A stretch of DNA of 64,000 nt, taken from NCBI GenBank assembly GCA_963854835.1, contig OY978525.1:75694128-75758127 (forward strand), written 5' to 3'. Made by a program: the position numbers and the translations under genes. Shown one piece after another: positions 46,815 to 56,743 of this stretch. Within the stretch, counting starts at the first letter, position 1. Every line of letters starts with the position of its first letter. This DNA comes from Megamerina dolium. Lineage: Eukaryota; Arthropoda; Insecta; Diptera; Megamerinidae. The notes below the pieces were generated by a model, which saw only the letters and a program-made list of their open reading frames with translations, was not told where the DNA came from and made no database searches.

Positions 46815-47045
46815 ATATGGTGTCACATCTCGCTGATCAGTGCGATGGTCTTTCGAGGCGTGACTTCGATCCCCGTTTAAAGCAACTGTAATACCGGAAA
46901 TATTTTTCTTTCGAACTGTACCCACCTGTCGGGAAACAAATGGCTAACTAACGACTAACAGAACCGACCAATATATGTCGGTGCCATATGATATTGTCCA
47001 AATTTTATCATCCACTACATTACAGGAAAAGAAATTCGAGGCACA
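46815..47045 (+). mobile_element. Diverged tRNA-type SINE in intron
   Basis: A-box-like ctcgctgatcagtgcgatgg and B-box-like gacttcgatccccg near 46863-46876. A body that shares tttctttcgaactgtacccacctgtcgg with the other SINEs follows, then a different 3' part. It is older or a different subfamily. It lies antisense to the host gene in the intron between 46205 and 47285. Confidence 0.7.
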
Positions 47046-47285
47046 GGAATATTTTGCAACAATAGTTTTAACGCGTCTATCTAATATAACAGTTTAATGT
47101 ACATACATACATATATATACAGAATGATTGTGAACAAATTAATGCACTTATAACACGAAGTAACGTATACCCTACTTAGATCATGATATGATACATACAC
47201 AAATGTATTTTTAAATATTTAATCATTGTGTTGTTATACGAAATTTGTACATGGATGTGTATAGTGTTTAGGTATATGGTACTAC

Positions 47286-48005
47286 CTGTTATTGATTCTG
47301 TAAATATGCAAGGTTCTTGAAGATCTTCGTAGTGTTTAAACACTTTTAATTGAGCTTGTGTAAATGTTGCAAAATATTCGTTTGTAGCGCGACACTTGTA
47401 TCTTCCACTGTCGCTTAGTTCCGCTGAAGAAATTTTGAACATGGCGACATCATTTTGCAATGCCACTTGATAGCGCGCATTTTGGGCAATTGCCTTGTCA
47501 TCTTTGAGCCACTCAATGGAAGTATTGCTGTCACCAATCACGTTACAAGTCAGATGTATATTTGACCCCGCCGTTACGGTTCTGTCGTTTAACAGTGTAC
47601 GGAAGGCCGGTTTCTTATGAGTGTTTGTTTCTTTTTCATTCAAATTTGTTGGGTCAGGTGTGACCATATCTTTCAAAGCGACAGTACTCGCGTGGTAGGG
47701 TGGTTCTTTTTGAATATCGTTACTACTATTGGAGGTAGTCTTAGATATCAGACGTTTAAGATCAGTGCACTTAATAATTTTACTAATGGAGTCAATATTA
47801 TACTCTGTCTCGGCGAAACAAGTGAAAATACCACAGTCCGATGGAATGGGATTACGTATAACCAGTTTCCTTACACCACCTATATCTTCAACGGCTCTGT
47901 AACGATTATTGGAAATTGTATGATCATCGCGCAACCAGGTTACATTCGGACGGCCGAAAACTTGGCATGTCAAAGTAATTTCATTACGGTTAGCCTCGTA
48001 AGATT
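47286..48005 (-). CDS. Strn-Mlck: Giant muscle Ig gene: two-Ig exon
   Basis: Phase 1 at both ends (acceptor ttaacaaacag, donor GTAGTACC), 240 codons. Ig 1: NEITLTCQVFG ... CGIFTCFAETEYN. Linker of about 60 polar residues. Ig 2: PAFRTLLNDRTVTAGSN ... DSGRYKCRATNEY. It ends with CIFTESITG, the A strand of the next exon's first Ig. In both domains the two Ig cysteines and the Trp (VTWLRDD, IEWLKDD) are present. Confidence 0.78.
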
Positions 48006-48079
48006 CTGTTTGTTAACATGATTACTTGGTTAGTTAGTTTGATTTTGATAAATTGTGTAAAATATGTGTTAAATGTTAC

Positions 48080-48781
48080 CTGTAATAGCATTTGTAAAAT
48101 TGGTTGGCAATTGATTTTCTGAATCGTCGTATACTGTTAACATACAGCTATCGTTAACGGAGTGTTTATTGTTCTTTACAACGCATTTATATTCGCCAGT
48201 ATCATCCAGTTTGGCATCATATATTTCTAAACTTATTGCTCCATTTATATTGTAGATTTTGTGACGTTTATTTTTTGTAACGCGCTCTTCATCCCTTAAC
48301 CAGTAAACATCATCAATAATACCATTGACATTGCAGATTAATTGAGCTTTGTTGCCAGCAGCAATGGTCATTGGCTTCATTGCTGAAACTATTGTAAGTT
48401 TCAGTTTTTCATCCTTCAATTTTGTTTTTTTACTTGGTCCTTTTTTGTACTGCGTAGAAGGTTCTAGAGGAATATCTTCAAGAAAACTTTGTAATGGAGT
48501 TATTTCTGACAAATTCTGTACGTAATCAGATACATCGATGAATTTACTTATTTTCATTTGACCATTTTCATTTTCCGCATAGCACGTATATAAGCCGGAG
48601 TCTGCTTTGGTGGGATTGAAAATGAGCAATCGCACAATTCCATCAGTAAGTACGGTTATCTTAAATTTAGTACTATCTACTTGAAGTAATACATTGTCCC
48701 TTTGCCAGTAAATTTGTGGTTTCGGATTTCCTGACATCTTGCATTCTAAGATAATCGTATTATTTTGTGTCTTATATATGT
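48080..48781 (-). CDS. Strn-Mlck: Giant muscle Ig gene: two-Ig exon
   Basis: Phase 1 at both ends (acceptor ttctttcag, donor GTAACA), 234 codons. Ig 1: TIILECKMSG ... DSGLYTCYAENENG. A lysine-rich linker follows. Ig 2: MTIAAGNKAQLICNV ... DTGEYKCVVKNN. It ends FTNAITG. The true exon start precedes the first Met; the upstream 15 codons (DIYKTQNN...) are needed for a full Ig. Confidence 0.78.
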
Positions 48782-48984
48782 CTGAAAGAATTTTTGTGAT
48801 GGCAATATGTACTTGACATTTAACGATTGAAATACTTAATACAAGACTGTTACTGTGGTATTAGTAATAAAAAAAGAAAAACACAACACCAATTACAATA
48901 TGCAAATATGGACAAACCTTTAATACATCCGAAACAGATTAGAGAACGTACACAAATCAGTTCACACATATAGCATTAACATAC

Positions 48985-50580
48985 CCTTTACACCCACTGT
49001 GAAAACAGGGGCAACTAATTCCTCTTTACCAGTACTATAGACGAATAGCATGCATGTACTAACAATCTCATTTTCCGATCCTCTTACTCTCAGTGTGTAT
49101 TCGCCTGCATCATCCAAAGATACACCGATAAGATGCAGAAATGCAATGCCATCTTGACAAGCAAATTTGCTTTTTGGTCCGAAAGGAATTGGTTGGTCGC
49201 CATGAAACCACCGCGCTGTTGGTTCAGGCCCATCAATATTAACTACCCATTTAACATTGCTGCCCTCTTTCACTGTTCGATTTGATAAGAAGTTTCTAAA
49301 GTAGAGATACTTCTTAAGATCTGGCGGTTGTTGAACTTCCCTTCTTGAGGTGTATTCTTCTTCATCTTGTTTACGTTTTTTACGTTTTTTCTCCTTCTCT
49401 TCCTCAATTTCGGAATCGTCAGCTTCTGACGAAGACTTCATCGGAGGTCTAACTTCTTTAGGTGGTGATGTAGGTCGTACACGCCTCGCTTCTATAGTAA
49501 CAATATGAGCAATTTCAGCTTTACTATCACGATTTTCCGCTTGACAAATGTATTTGCCACTATCCGCTGTAGTGGGATCACTAATAAACAATTCACATAG
49601 GCCATCGTCATGTTCGATATGCTTAAATTTTTCACTAGACTCAATCCTAATGCCATCTTTGATCCATGTAATCACTGGTGTGGGTAGACCACGCACATGT
49701 ACATCTAATTGCAGTTCATTAATTTTGGCATTAAGCTTATCCTTAATGATTCGTGTAAATGTAGGTGGCACATCACCGGTTCCAGTATCTGCATAAACTT
49801 CCAAGTTGCAAGAAGTTGATGCTTCTCCAGTTTCATCGTGGGCCCAACACTTGTACACGCCACTATCATGTACTGTAGCATTCATAATTTCCAGCAGACA
49901 TAGGCCTTCACTGTGTCTGCTTCGAAGTTTGGGGCTATTTGTTATTTGTTCGCCGTTCTTAAACCATTTGACTTGTGGTTCCCTGGACTGCAAAAAGCAT
50001 GATATTTTAACTTTTGAACCCTCAGCAACTACTCGATCCCTAACGGATGTAGCAAAGTGAATACCGATAGCCTTTTCTCGCCTTTTCTCTTTAACACTTC
50101 CAGAGTCCGAAGCATATTCGATAGCAGACGCAACCACTTCATCCTCTTCATCAGTACCCTTCTTAGTTTTCTGTTTTCCACGATGTTTACCTTTTGATTC
50201 ATCCGTTTCAAATTCTGCGCCTTCCGTAGCTGGTAACACAGTTTCCGATTTCGTCATTTTACTGCGCATCAAACTCTTATCCGCATGGAATACGCCATGA
50301 ATATTATCAGCAATATGTGAAGCTTTACCTTCAAATAAAACATAATGTGTTATTTCCTTTTTTCCAGCACGATTTTCTGCCTTTACAACATATTTTCCAG
50401 AGTCCTTATTTTCTGGCTTATCAATTATTAATTCGCAAGTTCCATCTTGATGTTGTAATATTTGATATCTTCCACCGTTTGCGATTTCAACACTATCTTT
50501 AAACCATTGTATTTCAGGAGTTGGTTGTCCACGGACTCCTGTATCCAAGACCAATTCATTTGTGTTCAAATGATAAGTTT
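48985..50580 (-). CDS. Strn-Mlck: Giant muscle Ig gene: four-Ig exon (fused double unit)
   Basis: Phase 1 at both ends (acceptor ttactaacag, donor GTATGTT), 532 codons. Ig 1 ETYHLNTNELVLD ... DSGKYVVKAENRAG, then a linker with IHGVFHADK and an acidic/basic stretch. Ig 2 IGIHFATSVRD ... DSGVYKCWAHD; Ig 3 PPTFTRIIKD ... DSGKYICQAENRD. A KE-rich linker (about 60 residues) precedes Ig 4 LYFRNFLSNRTV ... DDAGEYTLRVRG. Other units have an intron right after the PPxFTRxIKx strand; here that junction (about 49775) is continuous, which suggests an intron was lost or never gained. Some domains lack one Ig cysteine. Confidence 0.78.
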
Positions 50581-50759
50581 CTGTTAGTAAATGAAGCAAT
50601 GCAAAATTAATCTTCGCACACACTCGTATATATTTCATACTATAGATAATTAGATAAACGATTACATAACTAATTGACCATATGTTTGTATTAATTACAC
50701 AATTGATTTTCTATTAATAGTGTTCAAGCAAAAACACTGCTGCTAAACCGTGTTCTTAC

Positions 50760-51533
50760 CTTTCAGTGATCGAATAAATACTGGTTGCACGTCGTTGCTG
50801 ACTTTCGGTTGGTAAACGTGCAGTAATGCAGAGGTTGTGATTTTACAAAATTCATTTTGTGCTATAATAGTATAAGTACCAGAGTCCTCAGGCAGTGAAT
50901 TCAAAAATTCAAGCACTGCTAAACTGTCACGGTTCATGTTTCGAATACGTGGACCATAAGTGACATTCTGGTCGTCCTTTTGCCATTTCATTGTAGCGTC
51001 TGGGCCACCAATAACAGCTTGTAGTTTAACTTTGGAACCTTCAGCCACATATCGGTTTGAGAGATTTGCAACAAAGTACAGTTGTTGCTTTGGTGATAGA
51101 TCAGGTATTCGGCTCCGTCTTTCATATGTTCCAGTTTCAACTTCATCCTCCTTTTTCTTGCCCTTCGGTGGTCTTGATCTCTTTTCACCGCCATCCATTT
51201 TAACCTTTAATGCAACAACGTCGTTATCCGAATCAAGCATTATTCCAGATAATGAACTCGACCGTCTTGATGTTTGTATACTATCAATAACCACAGTATG
51301 TGTGGTTTTCTGATTACCCAATTGGTTTTCGGCAATGCAAGTGTATACACCGCCGTCATTCGTCGTCGGTTTGTTAATGACCAATTCACAAATACCATCC
51401 AAATGCTCAATTTGAATTATTCGATCATCCAACACGACTGGCATATTGTCTTTTACCCACGAAATGGTTGGACGAGGACTGCCACGAACTTTTGTATTGA
51501 TTATCAAATCGTTTTGTGATGAATAGTACACAT
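50760..51533 (-). CDS. Strn-Mlck: Giant muscle Ig gene: two-Ig exon
   Basis: Phase 1 at both ends (acceptor gatattcgtag, donor GTAAGA), 258 codons. Ig 1: VYYSSQNDLIINTKVRG ... DGGVYTCIAENQLG. Linker of about 65 residues with serine and KKKE clusters. Ig 2: LYFVANLSNRYVAEGSK ... DSGTYTIIAQNE. It ends VFIRSLKG. Confidence 0.78.
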
Positions 51534-51803
51534 CTACGAATATCATCAACCAGATAGAGATCGTTTGCAAATTAATATACAATGTGTAATGAAATCTATT
51601 TTAGGATTTCGACCTTAAAGTCAAAACGAACCACATAAAAGAGTTTTATAAAAATTGTGTATGTATTGTATCTGTAGGTATATTTATATACAAGTAAGTG
51701 TTTAGGTATGCGATGAAAAAATATATATTATATAATAGTCTTTATATGTAGGAATGCGTTGATACAAAGGGAATTTCAATTAATCAAAAATTAAACAACA
51801 TAC

Positions 51804-52580
51804 CTCGTAGTGGTAGTGAAAATATTGGTTCTTGTTCGTCACCGTCAGCTTGTGCGGTATACACTTTGAAATAACAAGAACTTTCAATTTCACTGTGTTC
51901 GTTTTTAGCAACACATTTATAGACACCGGAAGACTCGGGTGTCACTTTACTAAGCTCCAAAATTGCTTTTCCCTCTTCAGAAAGATTCCTTACGTTTCCA
52001 CCCACTACAATCCATTTATCATCCTTCATCCAACGGCATGTTGGGTCTGGCCCAATGATTGTACATACAAATTTGATCGTAGTTCCTTCTAGAGCCATTC
52101 TATCACGCAATTGAGTGGCAAATCTTAATTTTTGCTTCGGCGCCACTAACGATTCAGGGGAAGTACGATAATTTCTGCCTTTAGGTCCCTCAGTTGCAGC
52201 TCGCTTTTTATCTGACTCGGCTTTTGACTGAAGAGCTTCTGCCATTACTTTCTTTGCTGTTTCTTCCTTGTCCTTCTGCATGCGATCGCGTGCATGGAAT
52301 ATACCATGTATATGAAAATGTCGATTCTTTGCCACTTCTACAGAGTGACTTATTTGTGCCTCTCCGCTTGTGTTAAAAGCTTTACAAATATAATTACCAT
52401 TATCTTTGTCCGTAGGTTTATATATAAGAAGTTTATATACGCCATGGGCTTCCTCAAGCATAGTAAATTTGTAATTCGGTTTTATTTCGAATGCACCTCG
52501 CCACCACTTAACTGTTGGACGCGGTACACCATGTATGTGACATTCGATGGTTAATTCATCGTCTCGTAAATGATAATATT
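51804..52580 (-). CDS. Strn-Mlck: Giant muscle Ig gene: two-Ig exon
   Basis: Phase 1 at both ends (acceptor atttcttctag, donor GTATGTTG), 259 codons. Ig 1: EYYHLRDDELTIECHIHG ... DNGNYICKAFNTSG. The linker starts RHFHIHGIFHARD and continues as a charged alpha-helical stretch. Ig 2: LRFATQLRDRMALEGTT ... SSGVYKCVAKNEH. It ends FSLPLRG. This exon can accept either of two upstream exons, because both 56744 and 52645 end in phase 1 with an Ig A strand. Confidence 0.8.
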
Positions 52581-52644
52581 CTAGAAGAAATAATTTGTTT
52601 GATTTCATTTTATTTTGGAACGGAATTAATAAAAGTCTAAATAC

Positions 52645-54390
52645 CTCTGATCAATCTTATCGAAGGAGGTTTTGGTTCATCCTTGAATGTCTCATATATG
52701 GTCGCGAAACATGATGATGTTACTTCGTCGTTCATATTGGCCACTACACATGAGTATTCCCCCGAATCAAGTATTGTCGTATTTACAATTTCCAATGCTA
52801 ATATGTTATTATTGTTAATTAGACGGTGGGTTGCGTCTCGTTCTAACTGACGACCGTCTTTGAACCATTTTACCGAAAGTTCTGGGCCACCTACAGCGCA
52901 ATTAAAGCGAATACTTTGTCCAGCTTCCACTGTGCGATCTGTTAGAAATACAATGAAATGTGGAAGACGGGCTTGCTCACGTCTACGCTGCCAATCTGCA
53001 TCTATTTCTTTTTCACTTCTAAGTTGAGCCATGCTGTATTTTCGCATTTTAAGCATAAATTCTTCTCCCTCCTCCTCTGCAATACGTTTCCAACGTTCTT
53101 CATCGTATGGATTAGGACGAATGAAACCTTCATCGCTATCACGTCTCTGTTCAGAAGGTAATTCAGATAATTCATCCATTTCCTCCGCTTCATTGTCATC
53201 ATCATCTTTATATTCATCAGCACCATCATCGTAATCATCATCATAACCGTCGCCGCTATATTCGCCATCCTCTCCACCATCTTCACCACCTTCATTACTT
53301 TCATAGTCTTCTTCACCGCCAGAACCTTCCGCGGCTTCATCAGCTGCTTGCTGTGCTCGAATCTCTGCTTCTATACGTTCCCGTTCCTCATTTTCTTTTT
53401 GTAAACGTTGCTGGCGTTCTGCAAAAGTTTCACCTTTTGGCTTAGATGCAGCTTTAATAGCTTCCTCTTCAGCGGCTTTAGCAGCAGCCCTGGCCTGCTC
53501 TTCCATTTGTAATACCAATTTGCTTTTTTTGGGGGGGGGTTTCGGTCCAGCTGCTGGTTTTTGTTCCTGTTGCTCGAACATTTTCTTGCTAGCTTTTTGA
53601 CCTCCACCGATTTCCAATTTTAATGTTAATTTCGGACTCGGAGACTTTTCTTTCTTTTCCTTCTTTTTCACAGCCTTCTTTTTCCCCTTCTTCGATAACT
53701 CTTCTTGTTCTTCAAAGTCTGCGCTGCTCTCACGATCTGTACCAGCATCAGCGTCTTCACCATCACCTTGAGTATCCGAATGAGAAGGACTTTGTTCTTT
53801 TTCTGCAGATTTTCTCGTAGTCCGCCCTTTTTTACCTTTACTCTTTTTCTTTGGCTTAACGTCTTCCACAATTTCTTCTTCCTCTTCGTACTCTTCGTAT
53901 TCTTCTACGACGTAAATAACTTCTACATTCGATACATCCATAACAGCAGCACGATCAATAACAGATAAATCGGACGTTATGTAACGGACAGGTTTTTGAA
54001 TTTCTTCTGGTTCGGATATATCCATAATAAGGGCTCTATCAAATACAGCTTTATTGCATGTAATTTGAGTTAAAATATCTGTACCTAATTCAAAGGGGGT
54101 TTTTTCTTTTTCTTCTCTCTTTAAAAATGGTGTTATACTACGCCATGTTGAGGGTGTAGCGCTTCGTCTAGTCATGTATAATGTGAATGGAGTTTGACTT
54201 CGACCGCGTATTGGAGTTGCACTACGTCCACGCAAACTTCCTGGAGTAGGGGACTTTAGTTTTCGTTTTTTTTGAGTTGGAACTTGTAAAGTCTCCTGTG
54301 CCGGTGCTGCTTCTGGTTCTTCAGAATTCCGAGCATCGCTTGCGGCAGCTTCACCTTCAGTTTCTACCATAATTTTTCGTTCTTTCGACT
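52645..54390 (-). CDS. Strn-Mlck: Giant muscle Ig gene: alternative first coding exon (acidic region plus Ig)
   Basis: The acceptor-like site cactaaag precedes 54390. The first Met in frame is at 54370 (MVETEGEAA) and a stop lies upstream at about 54406, so it suits a start exon; phase 1 at its 3' end (donor GTATTTAG). The order is basic RS-x-TP repeats (residues 45-80), two DRA-x-x-MD-x-S repeats (about 110-150), a long lysine/glutamate-rich and acidic region (150-440), then an I-set Ig (FIVFLTDRTVEAGQS ... DSGEYSCVVANMND). It ends PSIRLIRG, the A strand for exon 52580. Highly charged disordered segments of this type act as flexible spacers in titin-class proteins. Confidence 0.75.
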
Positions 54391-54570
54391 CTTTAGTGAA
54401 TGATCAGAAAATTATTTATTAGTTAAATCGATTATATTTTCGAAATTTTCAACGATTCGATTTATTCGAATAATTCTACCGAAACCGATCGATTTAAAGA
54501 ATATTTAAGGACTTTTTCCCGTCCATTCGATAGGAAATTATAACTACGACTGAACTAATTTAACACATAC

Positions 54571-54633
54571 CTCTGCTTTTGACAATGCAAATATAATTAA
54601 ACAAACTCACAAGTATTGTGATATTTTCGCAAT
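54571..54633 (-). promoter_or_regulatory. Candidate internal promoter and 5' noncoding exon
   Basis: Minus strand: TATATATAG at 54659-54651, TCATTG (initiator-like) at 54635-54630 about 26 bases on, then a 63-base stretch ending AGAG before donor GTATGTG at 54570. Splicing to 54390 would place ATG 54370 as the first start codon. All parts are short motifs in AT-rich DNA, so this is a model, not a demonstration. Confidence 0.35.
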
Positions 54634-54660
54634 GATTGCCAATAAAATAGCTATATATAC

Positions 54661-55808
54661 TTTATTGTCATAGATTCACGTGTTATTGCTTAATTATATA
54701 AAACACCGCATGGTTATTGGCTAATGCAAAGGAGTCAAATATATATTTTTAGATGTGTTTTGATTTTTTATTTACTGAAATAAAAACAATTTGACTCCTC
54801 TGATTGATGTTTTTAGAATATTTGCCGTACTGTCACACTTACCGTTTTAATTTAATAGGTACTTATTCACCGAAATAAAATTTCCACTTTAATCAACTGC
54901 ATGCTAAACATATGATAAATACTCTACGGCATGACATTGCAAGCATAAAAATAAGATAAGAAAATATTTTTAAACTAGCTCATTTAATTCGGATTAGTAA
55001 AGAAAATATAAAGAAATAAATACAGTTAGTCGAATTACTAGTAATTATAAATAATTAGATGTACGTACTTAATTATATACATACATACATATTCAGTAGT
55101 ATATCAGTAAGTGTACATCTGCATCTCTGTTAGATGGCATGCATTTGCAGAAAGCTGCCTTTACAGTAAAACTATTGCGTAATGGAAAGGCGTTACGACT
55201 TTTCTGAATATACTCGTACCTCGTTATACCGGCCTTTTAAAATTATGGCATAATTTCGATTTACGACCCATGCGGCATTAATGTCAAAAAAATTTATTTA
55301 TATTTATATAGATTTTCGAGATTATTGCAAACATTTTTGAAACATGTCGAAATAGAAAAAACAATTGATTTTATATTAATGCAATGTTTTGCCATTAATC
55401 ATTCGACATTAACACCGGCTCAACAGTTTTTTTACATGATTTGTTTCAACATTATTTAAAAGATTCGACCTTAATTAATTCATGTATGCAGTCGATAGGC
55501 AGCCACAGCCAGGAATTGTTGTTGTTGTTTTCAATACAAAAATAAATTTTGAGAGAGCGAAAAACAGAGTGAAATCGTCAGTAGGCCACTCACAACATTA
55601 TCGACTAGTTAAATTGGTACCAAAATTATGACTTTTATGGTATTGTAAAATTAAACAAACATAAAATAATAAATAAAGAGATTAACATAATGGTATATTA
55701 CATATAAAAAATTAAAGGGGTAAAATGTTTTAAAGGTTTACAACAAAATAATTGATTATATCTACGCAGAATAGCGAAGTATAGGTGTACTGTGAAATTA
55801 ATACATAT
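54661..55808. other. Intronic AT-rich DNA without recognised features
   Basis: Between the candidate internal promoter and the LTR/SINE insertion I see no coding sequence or repeat. Confidence 0.6.
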
Positions 55809-56395
55809 TGTAACGAGTATGTGAGTGTCGTGGCTCAGTGGTTAGTTTGTTGGCCTTCTGATCTGTAGGTCGTGGTTCAATCCCCGGCTCATGCATAACA
55901 AATTTAATATCGAAATTATTTTTCTTTCGAACGGTACCCACCTGTCGGCAAGCAATTGGCAATTCTTCCTACAGTAACAACTTGCCATGAAAAAGCTTCT
56001 AAAAAGAACTCTGTGACAAAGCTCAGAAAAAGTGATGTCGCAAGGGTTCTGCCGTTCGGAACCGGCTAAAATAAGTAGGTCCCTTCTAATACTGTCCAAA
56101 ATTTAACACGCACAACAGTAATTGAAGAGAAGCGCGGCCAATGAGCCCTTCGGGGCTTTAAGTGCCACATATTTATTTTTTTTTTATTTGTAACGAGTAT
56201 CGATGGTTGGCTATTAATCACTAATTGTGAATGGAACGAATAGTGATAGCATCGAAACTAATGTCAACAAAAAGAAATAGGCAATAACCAGAACAAGCTA
56301 ACGAAAAAGAAAGAGAAGAAACTCAACTATGATAAAGGAAGATTCTGAAATGTTGCCACCGATTATACATAAACTACTGTTGGGAAGAATTTACT
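55809..56395 (+). mobile_element. LTR fragment with nested SINE in intron
   Basis: A 5' LTR fragment of the TGTAACGAG family (56189-56395) is split near its first bases by a SINE at 55821-56188. The 13-bp duplication ttgtaacgagtat on both sides of the SINE is its target site. SINE head: A box TGGCTCAGTGGTTAG, B box GGTTCAATCCC; tail ctttaagtgccacatatt and T run. It lies in the intron between the giant exon and the alternative first exon. 56396-56743 holds nothing else recognised. Confidence 0.9.
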
Positions 56396-56743
56396 AGGGC
56401 AATAAAATGATTGCATGTGTAAAAATAACTGTAAGTATAATTTTTTAAGGTTGCGTAAGATTTTATCCCCTACGTCTTTCCGAAACATCATTTAGTTATA
56501 CATTTTTATTAAATTCCTGCATATATCACATCCGATCTCCATTCTTTGTCCCTAGAAATGTGATGTTTTTATAAAAATGACTGACACCGTTCCTTGGCTG
56601 CCCGTACAGGGAATAAGTTCCCCTTTAACCGTTCTACAGTTTACTCCCTACTCCTTACAGGAGCAAGACTTATAATATAGTGTAAAGACAGCTTAGAAAG
56701 TAAAAGTAAACAAACGTACAATAATTTTAAATGTTATACACAC

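Noticed and set aside
49548..50060. Plus-strand frames of 80-134 codons opposite the Ig exons
   Set aside because: They are shadows of the conserved minus-strand Ig coding sequence, without their own motifs. Likewise those at 47617, 51274, 53623 and 57202-60948.
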